DNA of 64,000 nt from Candidatus Fukatsuia symbiotica. GTDB taxonomy: Bacteria > Pseudomonadota > Gammaproteobacteria > Enterobacterales > Enterobacteriaceae. Both the position numbers and the translations under genes were made by a program. Positions within the stretch are counted from its first letter, which is position 1; the number at the start of each line of letters is the position of its first letter. The stretch covers positions 27,824 to 91,823 of the forward strand of contig NZ_CP021661.1 in NCBI RefSeq assembly GCF_003122425.1, written 5' to 3'. Below, piece after piece: positions 48,113 through 57,443 of the stretch. The notes under the pieces were generated by a model. The model saw nothing but the letters and a program-made list of their open reading frames with translations, was not told the origin of the DNA and searched no databases.

Positions 48113-48380
48113 GCAGATGACTCAGGAAATTTACAACTGATGAATAGATTATTCCTTCACTATACCCCTCTCACTGTATCGCCAACATAATCAATAAAGT
48201 ACTACTGACGCGCCTAACGGCTTGTCCTACCCTTCACACCAACAAAAAAACTCGCCTGAGCGAGCTTATAGTATAAGGATAACATCCTAAGTGATTTATA
48301 CCCGATTTGTATTTACAATGCAAGCGGGAAATGAACACACATCAGACCTTTTCATGGCCGCCCTTTAAGTCGCCTGCACC
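48113..48380. terminator. Intergenic region with a minus-strand terminator
   Basis: A hairpin CTCGC-CTGA-GCGAG (48251-48264) with a seven-T run on the minus strand (48244-48250). No gene is seen. A second hairpin, CCCGC-TTA-GCAGGG with T-run, lies at about 48404-48426 at the end of the IS91-like frame. Confidence 0.55.
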
Positions 48381-48782
48381 CTAGATGTTGACAGGCCGTG
48401 AAAAGAAAAACCCGCTTAGCAGGGGGATAGGGGTTAACGGTTTCTGTGCCAGACGGTACCGCTGTGCGGGCCTCGGCGAGTCACGCGACATAATGACCTG
48501 TACCCCCTCATGCCCCGTCTCTTGCTTTTGAGCCCACTGCTCCGTGGCCTTTTTGCCACAGGATGGACAGCTGCGACTTTTACAACTGAATAAAATGCGT
48601 TTGGTATGGTCACAGCCTTGGCAGGCACAGCGCCAAATCGTGTAGCCCAGCGTTGATGTTCCACAGGCGAACAGTTTTACCATGGTCTCAACGATGACGT
48701 CGCGGAGCTCGTCGGCATGGGTTTCGTAGAACTGCCACCAAGCTCGGCCGCATTGGAAAACATGGCGAAGGCGCGGTAACAC
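48381..48782 (-). pseudogene. IS91-like transposase zinc-binding fragment
   Basis: It contains C-K-S-R-S-C-P-S-C-G-K-K-A-T-E-Q-W and two earlier Cys (C-A-C-Q-G-C), the N-terminal zinc-ribbon type of IS91 transposases. The catalytic part is missing: the frame ends just after L-T-P-I-P. Its end differs between arms by a G run (48422-48426). Confidence 0.65.
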
Positions 48783-49145
48783 TCAGTCGTGCCAAGCATC
48801 GTAGTCCGGGCTCCAGGGTCCGTAGTGTACGGTCTGCTGGCCGGACTTAACCGCTTCCATGAAAATATCGAGAGGCATCTTGCTGAGATTAACGCCGCTG
48901 CCATCCCGTCGCACAGCGTCGATGATGATGGTGGTTGGCGGATATTCCCCCATGTCGAGGAAGAATTGGGGCCCGAAAGTCAGGCAATGGTGAATGACCC
49001 TGTCGATGTCTGCAAACCAGGTCTCGTCGACATCGTCATCGATATGCCCGTAACTATGAGGAATGGAGACCAGATAACGTGGCGGTAAAGGGGCTGACGA
49101 TTGTCTGGAGGGCTTGCGCTTACGTGGCTTTTTGCTCATGGCCAT
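48783..49145 (-). CDS. Hypothetical protein before the IS91-like fragment
   Basis: About 120 residues. Lys/Arg-rich start (M-S-K-K-P-R-K-R-K), then an acidic central part (H-I-D-D-D-V-D-E-T-W). Its stop overlaps the next frame. No good ribosome site. Not recognised. Confidence 0.45.
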   Translation of the reverse strand: MAMSKKPRKRKPSRQSSAPLPPRYLVSIPHSYGHIDDDVDETWFADIDRVIHHCLTFGPQFFLDMGEYPPTTIIIDAVRRDGSGVNLSKMPLDIFMEAVKSGQQTVHYGPWSPDYDAWHD

Positions 49146-49259
49146 GCTGGGTTTTACAAGGTGTGAAAAAAGATGATACGGAAGCTTACCAAAACCTGAG
49201 CCTTGCAGGCAACCCACCGTTGCCGCCTGCGGCGGCCATGTTCATGGCAAGTGGTAAAA

Positions 49260-49275
49260 TGTGATAGAGATCACA
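49260..49275. promoter_or_regulatory. CRP-type binding site
   Basis: TGTGATAGAGATCACA matches the CRP consensus halves exactly. A related element with TGTGATGTAGATCACA lies at 53915-53930. Both stand upstream of the same short conserved segments and a hairpin. Confidence 0.65.
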
Positions 49276-49645
49276 GATGTTGATGGCCGCTGCGGTCTAG
49301 CGGATCCGGTTTTTTATTCAATCAATTTTAAAGCCTCATAAAAGCTACAGGTGCTATTTTAACGTTAAAGTCTAGGTTGGGTATGGGTAAACCTAAAGTA
49401 GGCCGGTTATGACCATTCTAGATGCCTTGGAGGGCTACATAGAAAATCATCTCTGCGTCAAATTAATATCTCTCCCTGCCAAGCTCCTTAATTTGTTGCA
49501 ATTTAAAAAAATTTCTAGCAAAACGGGTTTATTAGATCCGCACAGCTCGCCGCAAGAACAGCCTTCGCTACGCGAAAACTGTTCTTGCGGCGAGCTGAAT
49601 ATCATCAGATGCTGAAAAAGAACTCGGTCACTCTTCAGCTGAATA
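49276..49645 (+). repeat. Conserved CRP-site/hairpin element
   Basis: Segments TATGGGTAA (49389), ACCATTCTAGA (about 49411), GGATCTAA-like and CATCAGATG surround a perfect 19-bp stem (49543-49561 with 49579-49597; arms start CAGCTCGCCGCAAGAACAG) and an inner TTCGC/GCGAA stem. A diverged copy fills 53931-54284. No protein is evident, so an RNA or a plasmid-maintenance site is possible. Confidence 0.55.
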
Positions 49646-49667
49646 TTGCTCATTTTAGAACGTCCAG

Positions 49668-49972
49668 TTATCCACAGATTTTTTGCCGATCCGTGCTTAT
49701 TAAAACCTTATTATGATCTTATTAAACTTATTAAAGGAAAAAATGTTAGTTAACTATTTGAATATTAAATAAAAAAACCATACTTGTCCGTAAATCACGA
49801 TAGTTTGTCCGTAAATCACGACTCATATGTGATGTTATCCACAAAAAAATGTATTTGCTAAGTGCAAAAAACATACTTTTTTGTCTGGAGTTTTGTTTTT
49901 TCTTGAAAATGTCCGTAAATCACGATATTTATTCAATGGAATTGGATTTTTGTATGTGTCCGTAAATCACGA
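49668..49972 (+). other. Iteron origin (oriV), left arm
   Basis: Four identical 16-bp iterons TGTCCGTAAATCACGA at 49785, 49806, 49910 and 49957, two perfect DnaA boxes TTATCCACA at 49668-49676 and 49835-49843, and AT-rich DNA. repA follows. This is a classic iteron origin. Confidence 0.85.
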
Positions 49973-50058
49973 GTGGACTAAAAACGAGCGAGCCTGACAG
50001 GTGTATGTAGCACCCAACAGGCTCTGACCGAAACCCTAACGATACTAGGATCCAGGCT

Positions 50059-50994
50059 ATGGCCGATGGTACAGAAAAAAATAGAGTTCGCAATTTGAAA
50101 ACGTTACGTCCCCGCAAACATCAGCAAATTGATTTTTTCATCGCCGATGAAGTCGATATTGTTAATTTCCGTGATGAGCTTGCCAGCATGGAGCACCCTT
50201 TTTTTGCTCTGAAAGGGGGCGATACCCGTACTAGGGAATATGTGAATGGAAACACTATTATTAAAGTTGCACCGAATGCTGAATATGGTATGGCAACCAT
50301 TTTTGATAAAGACGTCTGGATTTACGCCATATCGAAGCTATGTCAGGCAATGTATAAAGACCAGCCCATTAGTCGCACTGTGTGTTTTACCGCTTATGAT
50401 TTATTTGTTACCACAAATAGAAATAAAAGTGGCCGCTCTTATAAGGAACTGGAAAAGGCATTAGACCGACTTGCCGGAACGCGCATAACAACAAATATCC
50501 AGCACAGTGTTGATAAGCGTGAAGCTATTGGTTTTGGCTTAATTGACAGTTGGCATGTGGTGGAAGAGCAGAAGGGCAAACAGGCCGTGGGGATGATTGA
50601 AGTGACGCTGCCAAATTGGTTATATGAAGCCATAACCAGAACTAAATTATTAAAAATTAGTCAGGATTATTTCCGAATCAGGAAAGCAATAGACCGTCGC
50701 CTATATGAAATCGCCCGTAAGCATTGTGGCAGTCAGCATCAATTTCAAATTTCACTGGAAAAGCTTCATATAAAAACAGGAAGCACGAGGGATTTGAGAA
50801 AATTCAGGATGGATATTAAAAATCTATCTAAAATTAATGACCTACCGGACTATGAAATACGTTATGAAGCGGGAAAAGATTGTGTGATTTTTACCAACCG
50901 CGATCAAGACAGTGAAGCAGCACAGAAATCGAAACTGCGTGAAGGGGGAAAAAAAGCCATTTTTGGATTGAAAAAGAAATATGGTTTTGAATAA
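50059..50994 (+). CDS. repA: RepA, iteron-type replication initiator (left arm)
   Basis: A 311-residue initiator of the RepA/Rep_3-like winged-helix class: R-K-H-Q-Q-I-D-F-F-I-A-D, Y-G-M-A-T-I-F-D-K-D-V-W-I-Y, F-G-L-I-D-S-W, I-R-K-A-I-D-R-R-L-Y-E-I-A-R-K. It would bind the four upstream iterons. Identical to 56095-57030. It is unrelated to the IncFII-like RepA at 23611. Confidence 0.88.
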   Translation: MADGTEKNRVRNLKTLRPRKHQQIDFFIADEVDIVNFRDELASMEHPFFALKGGDTRTREYVNGNTIIKVAPNAEYGMATIFDKDVWIYAISKLCQAMYKDQPISRTVCFTAYDLFVTTNRNKSGRSYKELEKALDRLAGTRITTNIQHSVDKREAIGFGLIDSWHVVEEQKGKQAVGMIEVTLPNWLYEAITRTKLLKISQDYFRIRKAIDRRLYEIARKHCGSQHQFQISLEKLHIKTGSTRDLRKFRMDIKNLSKINDLPDYEIRYEAGKDCVIFTNRDQDSEAAQKSKLREGGKKAIFGLKKKYGFE

Positions 50995-51018
50995 AATAAA
51001 AAAGTAGAGGGATGATAA

Positions 51019-51336
51019 ATGGCTAAAATCTATCAATTTCCAGATAGAGAACATAGGCAGGTTGTGAAAAAAACGCTCAAAGTTGCTAAAAGAAAAATAC
51101 TGTTTAAAAAAATAGCTTCTTTAATGGGAAAATTTTTCTTCTGGTTGTTTATCTGGTCTCGGCGAATAACGGCTAATGTATTGCATATGTCCGTTTATTT
51201 TGGTTTGTCTCTCCTACATTTTTTCTGTTACTTGCTATTTGTATTGGGAGGATTCTATTGCCTGATCCACTACACTCTGGCTACATGGTACAACGGTGCT
51301 AATATTGCTCGTTTCTCGCGTTCTCGTGCCATTTGA
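51019..51336 (+). CDS. Small membrane protein, 3' end replaced
   Basis: A basic N terminus (D-R-E-H-R-Q-V-V-K-K) then two hydrophobic segments. After about residue 90 the frame runs into tnpA sequence (near 51290), so the native C terminus is lost. A GAGGGATGATAA stretch precedes the ATG. It follows repA closely. Function unknown. Confidence 0.55.
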   Translation: MAKIYQFPDREHRQVVKKTLKVAKRKILFKKIASLMGKFFFWLFIWSRRITANVLHMSVYFGLSLLHFFCYLLFVLGGFYCLIHYTLATWYNGANIARFSRSRAI

Positions 51337-52028
51337 CGCCAGCGAAAATCTTTCGCATCTTGCCTGAGAACGGCCAGTTCAGACAATGTATCATCTCGAT
51401 CAAGTAGTTGGGTTAAAGCCTCTTTGGTTCCGGGCTCTAACGACCTGGACAGAATATCAGTCAAGCGTTGTCGCTCGACAGAGAGGGTTTTACCGATGAT
51501 ATCCTGGAATGTGGAATAGCCAGGCCGGACAATCCTGTTGTCCCGTAGCCAACTGATTAATTCGGCAGCAACAAAACCAGGCGTGATATCACGTCGTACG
51601 ATCTGCCGGGTTTGTTGTTCGAGCTGCTGTCGAAATTGCCCTGACCACAAGTGGTATTCAAACAACCCGGCAATCAATTTTCGCTGTGAATGATATTCAT
51701 GATCGGTGATCAACATGCACTGACATTCTGTATCGTCGAAATAGCGGCTCATCACAAAAGCATAGTCATGCTCTGTTTCCGCCAGGGAAAAGCGGAAAAA
51801 AGTATGCTTGGCTCTGAAGTAGCCAATCTGCAGGATGCAGCAAACCTGCGCATGAAGAGTAGGACGGCTCATTGCGAGTTCAAGCTCTGTTTTTGACAGC
51901 GACAGAAACTCCAGTTGCTGTGCCTCATCAAAATCCGGTAACCCATACAGGGCAAATTGTTCCGCATCCGTTAAAACAGACAGCCTCTCACTTTTACCTT
52001 CTTTTTTGGGGTTATGTTGACTCGTCAT
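51270..52028 (-). pseudogene. tnpA: Tn3-family transposase, N-terminal quarter
   Basis: 252 residues: L-T-D-A-E-Q-F-A-L-Y-G-L-P, then F-D-E-A-Q-Q-L-E-F-L-S-L, typical of the DUF4158 N terminus. It breaks at about 51290. The matching C-terminal third lies at 43110-44104 in reverse orientation. Confidence 0.82.
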
Positions 52029-52183
52029 CCTGACTCCTCGTGCATAAAGATGTCCGTAAGAGGATCGTTCAACGGACAGTTAGCAATGAGCCCTGCCTAT
52101 CCGACGTGCAGCGGCTGAAATCGTCTCATTTAAATGGTACGATATTATTATCGTTAGCGGCTCCTTAATCGTACACTTTTATT
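52029..52183. promoter_or_regulatory. Putative res region of the arm transposon
   Basis: Between divergent tnpA and tnpR. It contains TGTCCGT-N14-ACGGACA (about 52051-52078) and repeated TCGTAC/GTACGAT motifs near 52136-52175. The layout matches Tn3 res sites. No gene. Confidence 0.5.
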
Positions 52184-52768
52184 ATGACAAAAACACGCAT
52201 CGGCTATGCTCGTTGCTCAACAGACAGACAGGATCTTGCAGCACAGCAGGCAGCCCTCATTCAACTCGGCGTATCTCCAGAGCGAATTTACATCGACAGA
52301 GGGTTAACTGGCTCCAATCGATTGAGACCCGGATTGGAGCAGGCGCTCGCCGCTGTCCGTTGTGGTGATACGCTAGTCGTGCCAAAACTGGATCGCCTCG
52401 CTCGTTCAGTCCCTGATGCGCGTCATATTGCTGACTCATTGCTTGCTCGCGGGGTCAAACTGGCACTTGGCACTAACGTTTATGATCCGACAGATCCTAT
52501 GGGAAAAATGTTTTTCAACATTCTGGCTACGTTTGCTGAATTTGAAGGCGATTTGATACGTCTGCGAACAAAAGAAGGAATGGCGATTGCACGGGCGAAA
52601 GGGAAGCTGAGGGGTAAACAACCTAAACTCTCTGATAAACAGCAAAAAGAGCTATGTCGAATGCATGGGACAGGCCAGTATTCGATCAGCGACTTGGCAG
52701 AATTGTTTTCAGTTTCTAGACCGACAGTTTACCGAATGCTTGCACGTGAAGGGCGTCTGTCAATTTAA
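52184..52768 (+). CDS. tnpR: Serine resolvase (left arm)
   Basis: A 194-residue resolvase: I-G-Y-A-R-C-S-T-D-R-Q with catalytic Ser, L-D-R-L-A-R-S, E-G-D-L-I-R-L-R-T-K-E-G, and a C-terminal helix-turn-helix (S-I-S-D-L-A-E-L-F-S-V-S-R-P-T-V-Y-R). It ends three bases before the terminal repeat. Intact and identical in both arms. Confidence 0.92.
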   Translation: MTKTRIGYARCSTDRQDLAAQQAALIQLGVSPERIYIDRGLTGSNRLRPGLEQALAAVRCGDTLVVPKLDRLARSVPDARHIADSLLARGVKLALGTNVYDPTDPMGKMFFNILATFAEFEGDLIRLRTKEGMAIARAKGKLRGKQPKLSDKQQKELCRMHGTGQYSISDLAELFSVSRPTVYRMLAREGRLSI

Positions 52769-52771
52769 GCC

Positions 52772-52804
52772 ACAAAATTTCCGGCGGTTCCGGCGTACAA
52801 CCCC
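52772..52804. repeat. Tn3-like terminal repeat, tnpR side (left arm)
   Basis: The same 33 bp as 44104-44136. Its outer base 52804 is also the inner limit of the giant inverted repeat; the flank is AATTG. Confidence 0.8.
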
Positions 52805-53087
52805 AATTGCTGGTGTAATGTTGGTCGACTATTATATTTTACGTACTAGCCGCGAATTACTTGATATAAGTCGTGCTAAAGGAAATCTACCTACTGCGGA
52901 ATCTACACCATCGATAGGTTGGTCTGCTATTATTTCCTGGATTGCCGGTAGCGTTGTTGGCCTGACTATTGAACAGGGAATACCATCACTAAACTCGCTG
53001 TTAATTGCCAGTATTATATATTGGATGATTTGCGTCGTTCGTAAAACGTTTTTGAACAAAAAGGTACTGGAAAAAATTAATCAATAA
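52805..53087 (+). pseudogene. NCS1-family permease, C-terminal remnant
   Basis: G-V-M-L-V-D-Y-Y-I-L-R, then two hydrophobic segments and a basic end, as at the end of nucleobase:cation symporters (CodB/PucI type). The 5' part is replaced by the transposon end. A 10-bp dyad TAGCAAAATT/AATTTTGCTA (53105-53166) follows, perhaps a terminator. Confidence 0.65.
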
Positions 53088-53172
53088 AAAGAATATAATA
53101 TATTTAGCAAAATTCGCCGCAAAACCTAGCCCAATGCGGGCGGGGATATTAAGGCAAATTTTGCTAAAACCA

Positions 53173-53604
53173 TTACTTTTTTGGCACATTGTTAACAAAT
53201 GGATTGCATATCTGAATACTATCAACTGTCTCGCCGGTGTTCATGTCTTCGCTAAATAGCACTCTGCAACCTGATGCCTTTGCACTAGCAAGCACGATAG
53301 CATCGTAAAAAGCGATACTACGAGTTTGGTTTAAGTCGATTCCTGCACGGATGATAGCTGGCGTTACTTGAATTACTTCAAACTGCTCGTATAGATCGAG
53401 TTGTGCCCGAATGTATTGTGGAGAAAGCTTGAGTTTTTTTAGAGCAACGTTGCAATATTCCTGAAGGATTTGGGTAGAAAGCACCCCACTTGCGTCTTCG
53501 TAAAGCTGTTTAAGCAGGGAAAGAGCCGTTTTCTGCTTCACGGGTATGTCGCTTGCCTCTGCGTAAACAAGGATATTGGTGTCGATAAAACTACGATTTG
53601 CCAT
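53173..53604 (-). CDS. vapC: VapC-type PIN toxin
   Basis: A 143-residue PIN protein from MANRSFIDTN: acidic residues in F-I-D-T-N-I-L-V-Y, L-Q-E-Y-C-N-V, F-Y-D-A-I-V-L-A-S-A, F-S-E-D-M. The start at 53604 is chosen to follow the antitoxin directly; longer frames lie inside that gene. Confidence 0.87.
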   Translation of the reverse strand: MANRSFIDTNILVYAEASDIPVKQKTALSLLKQLYEDASGVLSTQILQEYCNVALKKLKLSPQYIRAQLDLYEQFEVIQVTPAIIRAGIDLNQTRSIAFYDAIVLASAKASGCRVLFSEDMNTGETVDSIQICNPFVNNVPKK

Positions 53605-53608
53605 GCGA

Positions 53609-53833
53609 TTAACGTTCATTGGCTTCGTTACGATCAAATTGCCAACCGTCAAGCTTAGCGGATGATTGCAAACAACGAGCTTCAAACTGTACCCATTGCT
53701 GATCACGGTAGGCACTGCCTGCTAACTGTTCCAGGTAGTCACGTACAATCTGGTTAAGGCTTTTACCCATTTTTTGCGCTGCGTCACGTGCCCGTTGCGC
53801 AACTTGTTTGTCTACAGAAAGAGTGATATTCAT
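53609..53833 (-). CDS. vapB: Ribbon-helix-helix antitoxin of the PIN toxin
   Basis: A 74-residue protein: M-N-I-T-L-S-V-D-K-Q-V-A-Q-R-A-R, S-L-N-Q-I-V-R-D-Y-L-E-Q-L, acidic and polar tail. It stops four bases before vapC. The pair is the only intact gene pair of the unique spacer. Confidence 0.85.
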   Translation of the reverse strand: MNITLSVDKQVAQRARDAAQKMGKSLNQIVRDYLEQLAGSAYRDQQWVQFEARCLQSSAKLDGWQFDRNEANER

Positions 53834-54284
53834 GATTGATCTCCATTATTTTTGGATATAGCACATATTATGTGCGCACATTGAATGTTTTTCAAAGAAG
53901 AAATGGATGAGGTATGTGATGTAGATCACAGATATTGATAGCGACTGAAGTCTAGCTGCCCTTGTTTTTTGTCCTATCGTTTTTAAAGCCACATAGGCCA
54001 CGTAGCGTTAAGGTAAAGGAAAGGGTAGTAAGCATGGGTAAGTCAAAGAAAGCGTCTCTATGGCCATTCTAGAGCCCTTTGAGGGGCATCATTGAATCTT
54101 ATCTCTGTCCTATCTCTGTATTATCTAATTTTTTCCTGTTAATCCGATTTTTTAACGATATTTTTTTAATTCTAAAAAAATTTTAATGAAAATGGTTTTT
54201 TTAGATCGGTAACGCTCGCCGCAAGAATGGATTTCGCAAAGCGAAAGCCGTTCGAGGAAGCGGAATATCATCTGATACTAAAAA
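53834..54284 (+). repeat. Spacer: diverged CRP-site/hairpin element
   Basis: No gene. It has a perfect CRP-type site TGTGATGTAGATCACA (53915-53930), then CATGGGTAAG, GGCCATTCTAGAG and a hairpin CGCTCGCCGCAAGAATGG...TTTCGC-AAA-GCGAAA (about 54212-54262). This matches 49255-49645 in order. It is cut by the terminal repeat at 54285. Confidence 0.6.
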
Positions 54285-54317
54285 GGGGTTGTACGCCGGA
54301 ACCGCCGGAAATTTTGT
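54285..54317. repeat. Tn3-like terminal repeat, tnpR side (right arm)
   Basis: Mirror of 52772-52804; the outer flank is CTAAAAA. Confidence 0.8.
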
Positions 54318-54320
54318 GGC

Positions 54321-54905
54321 TTAAATTGACAGACGCCCTTCACGTGCAAGCATTCGGTAAACTGTCGGTCTAGAAACTGAAAACAATTCTGCCAAGTCGC
54401 TGATCGAATACTGGCCTGTCCCATGCATTCGACATAGCTCTTTTTGCTGTTTATCAGAGAGTTTAGGTTGTTTACCCCTCAGCTTCCCTTTCGCCCGTGC
54501 AATCGCCATTCCTTCTTTTGTTCGCAGACGTATCAAATCGCCTTCAAATTCAGCAAACGTAGCCAGAATGTTGAAAAACATTTTTCCCATAGGATCTGTC
54601 GGATCATAAACGTTAGTGCCAAGTGCCAGTTTGACCCCGCGAGCAAGCAATGAGTCAGCAATATGACGCGCATCAGGGACTGAACGAGCGAGGCGATCCA
54701 GTTTTGGCACGACTAGCGTATCACCACAACGGACAGCGGCGAGCGCCTGCTCCAATCCGGGTCTCAATCGATTGGAGCCAGTTAACCCTCTGTCGATGTA
54801 AATTCGCTCTGGAGATACGCCGAGTTGAATGAGGGCTGCCTGCTGTGCTGCAAGATCCTGTCTGTCTGTTGAGCAACGAGCATAGCCGATGCGTGTTTTT
54901 GTCAT
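54321..54905 (-). CDS. tnpR: Serine resolvase (right arm)
   Basis: The translated protein is identical to that at 52184-52768. Two inverted res/tnpR sets could let the resolvase act on both arms, giving inversion of the spacer instead of deletion; this is inferred. Confidence 0.92.
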   Translation of the reverse strand: MTKTRIGYARCSTDRQDLAAQQAALIQLGVSPERIYIDRGLTGSNRLRPGLEQALAAVRCGDTLVVPKLDRLARSVPDARHIADSLLARGVKLALGTNVYDPTDPMGKMFFNILATFAEFEGDLIRLRTKEGMAIARAKGKLRGKQPKLSDKQQKELCRMHGTGQYSISDLAELFSVSRPTVYRMLAREGRLSI

Positions 54906-55060
54906 AATAAAAGTGTACGATTAAGGAGCCGCTAACGATAATAATATCGTACCATTTAAATGAGACGATTTCAGCCGCTGCACGTCGGATAGGCAGGGCT
55001 CATTGCTAACTGTCCGTTGAACGATCCTCTTACGGACATCTTTATGCACGAGGAGTCAGG
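54906..55060. promoter_or_regulatory. Putative res region (right arm)
   Basis: Mirror of 52029-52183, in inverted orientation relative to it. Confidence 0.5.
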
Positions 55061-55819
55061 ATGACGAGTCAACATAACCCCAAAAAAGAAGGTAAAAGTG
55101 AGAGGCTGTCTGTTTTAACGGATGCGGAACAATTTGCCCTGTATGGGTTACCGGATTTTGATGAGGCACAGCAACTGGAGTTTCTGTCGCTGTCAAAAAC
55201 AGAGCTTGAACTCGCAATGAGCCGTCCTACTCTTCATGCGCAGGTTTGCTGCATCCTGCAGATTGGCTACTTCAGAGCCAAGCATACTTTTTTCCGCTTT
55301 TCCCTGGCGGAAACAGAGCATGACTATGCTTTTGTGATGAGCCGCTATTTCGACGATACAGAATGTCAGTGCATGTTGATCACCGATCATGAATATCATT
55401 CACAGCGAAAATTGATTGCCGGGTTGTTTGAATACCACTTGTGGTCAGGGCAATTTCGACAGCAGCTCGAACAACAAACCCGGCAGATCGTACGACGTGA
55501 TATCACGCCTGGTTTTGTTGCTGCCGAATTAATCAGTTGGCTACGGGACAACAGGATTGTCCGGCCTGGCTATTCCACATTCCAGGATATCATCGGTAAA
55601 ACCCTCTCTGTCGAGCGACAACGCTTGACTGATATTCTGTCCAGGTCGTTAGAGCCCGGAACCAAAGAGGCTTTAACCCAACTACTTGATCGAGATGATA
55701 CATTGTCTGAACTGGCCGTTCTCAGGCAAGATGCGAAAGATTTTCGCTGGCGTCAAATGGCACGAGAACGCGAGAAACGAGCAATATTAGCACCGTTGTA
55801 CCATGTAGCCAGAGTGTAG
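55061..55819 (+). pseudogene. tnpA: Tn3-family transposase, N-terminal quarter (right arm)
   Basis: Identical protein to 51270-52028; breaks at about 55799. Confidence 0.82.
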
Positions 55820-56070
55820 TGGATCAGGCAATAGAATCCTCCCAATACAAATAGCAAGTAACAGAAAAAATGTAGGAGAGACAAACCAAAATAAACGGAC
55901 ATATGCAATACATTAGCCGTTATTCGCCGAGACCAGATAAACAACCAGAAGAAAAATTTTCCCATTAAAGAAGCTATTTTTTTAAACAGTATTTTTCTTT
56001 TAGCAACTTTGAGCGTTTTTTTCACAACCTGCCTATGTTCTCTATCTGGAAATTGATAGATTTTAGCCAT
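55753..56070 (-). CDS. Small membrane protein (right arm)
   Basis: Mirror of 51019-51336, with the same tnpA-derived tail. Confidence 0.55.
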   Translation of the reverse strand: MAKIYQFPDREHRQVVKKTLKVAKRKILFKKIASLMGKFFFWLFIWSRRITANVLHMSVYFGLSLLHFFCYLLFVLGGFYCLIHYTLATWYNGANIARFSRSRAI

Positions 56071-56094
56071 TTATCATCCCTCTACTTTTTTATT

Positions 56095-57030
56095 TTATTC
56101 AAAACCATATTTCTTTTTCAATCCAAAAATGGCTTTTTTTCCCCCTTCACGCAGTTTCGATTTCTGTGCTGCTTCACTGTCTTGATCGCGGTTGGTAAAA
56201 ATCACACAATCTTTTCCCGCTTCATAACGTATTTCATAGTCCGGTAGGTCATTAATTTTAGATAGATTTTTAATATCCATCCTGAATTTTCTCAAATCCC
56301 TCGTGCTTCCTGTTTTTATATGAAGCTTTTCCAGTGAAATTTGAAATTGATGCTGACTGCCACAATGCTTACGGGCGATTTCATATAGGCGACGGTCTAT
56401 TGCTTTCCTGATTCGGAAATAATCCTGACTAATTTTTAATAATTTAGTTCTGGTTATGGCTTCATATAACCAATTTGGCAGCGTCACTTCAATCATCCCC
56501 ACGGCCTGTTTGCCCTTCTGCTCTTCCACCACATGCCAACTGTCAATTAAGCCAAAACCAATAGCTTCACGCTTATCAACACTGTGCTGGATATTTGTTG
56601 TTATGCGCGTTCCGGCAAGTCGGTCTAATGCCTTTTCCAGTTCCTTATAAGAGCGGCCACTTTTATTTCTATTTGTGGTAACAAATAAATCATAAGCGGT
56701 AAAACACACAGTGCGACTAATGGGCTGGTCTTTATACATTGCCTGACATAGCTTCGATATGGCGTAAATCCAGACGTCTTTATCAAAAATGGTTGCCATA
56801 CCATATTCAGCATTCGGTGCAACTTTAATAATAGTGTTTCCATTCACATATTCCCTAGTACGGGTATCGCCCCCTTTCAGAGCAAAAAAAGGGTGCTCCA
56901 TGCTGGCAAGCTCATCACGGAAATTAACAATATCGACTTCATCGGCGATGAAAAAATCAATTTGCTGATGTTTGCGGGGACGTAACGTTTTCAAATTGCG
57001 AACTCTATTTTTTTCTGTACCATCGGCCAT
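56095..57030 (-). CDS. repA: RepA, iteron-type replication initiator (right arm)
   Basis: Identical protein to 50059-50994. A molecule with both arms would carry two convergent copies of this replicon. Confidence 0.88.
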   Translation of the reverse strand: MADGTEKNRVRNLKTLRPRKHQQIDFFIADEVDIVNFRDELASMEHPFFALKGGDTRTREYVNGNTIIKVAPNAEYGMATIFDKDVWIYAISKLCQAMYKDQPISRTVCFTAYDLFVTTNRNKSGRSYKELEKALDRLAGTRITTNIQHSVDKREAIGFGLIDSWHVVEEQKGKQAVGMIEVTLPNWLYEAITRTKLLKISQDYFRIRKAIDRRLYEIARKHCGSQHQFQISLEKLHIKTGSTRDLRKFRMDIKNLSKINDLPDYEIRYEAGKDCVIFTNRDQDSEAAQKSKLREGGKKAIFGLKKKYGFE

Positions 57031-57116
57031 AGCCTGGATCCTAGTATCGTTAGGGTTTCGGTCAGAGCCTGTTGGGTGCTACATACACCTGTCAGGCTCG
57101 CTCGTTTTTAGTCCAC

Positions 57117-57421
57117 TCGTGATTTACGGACACATACAAAAATCCAATTCCATTGAATAAATATCGTGATTTACGGACATTTTCAAGAAAAAACAAAACT
57201 CCAGACAAAAAAGTATGTTTTTTGCACTTAGCAAATACATTTTTTTGTGGATAACATCACATATGAGTCGTGATTTACGGACAAACTATCGTGATTTACG
57301 GACAAGTATGGTTTTTTTATTTAATATTCAAATAGTTAACTAACATTTTTTCCTTTAATAAGTTTAATAAGATCATAATAAGGTTTTAATAAGCACGGAT
57401 CGGCAAAAAATCTGTGGATAA
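57117..57421 (-). other. Iteron origin (right arm)
   Basis: Mirror of 49668-49972: four iterons between 57117 and 57304, DnaA boxes at 57246-57254 and 57413-57421. Confidence 0.85.
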
Positions 57422-57443
57422 CTGGACGTTCTAAAATGAGCAA

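Larger units (their letters stand above)
43090..52804. repeat. Left arm of a giant inverted repeat
   Basis: Reverse complement of 54285-64000, identical as far as read apart from one-base run differences at 48422-48426, 45410-45414 and 44517-44520. The inner limit is exact: 52804/54285 are the last matching bases and coincide with a Tn3-like terminal repeat. Confidence 0.9.

Noticed and set aside
44104..52804. Simple transposon bounded by 44104-44136 and 52772-52804
   Set aside because: The two terminal repeats are in the same orientation, not inverted, and their flanks (TTTTT, AATTG) do not form a target duplication.
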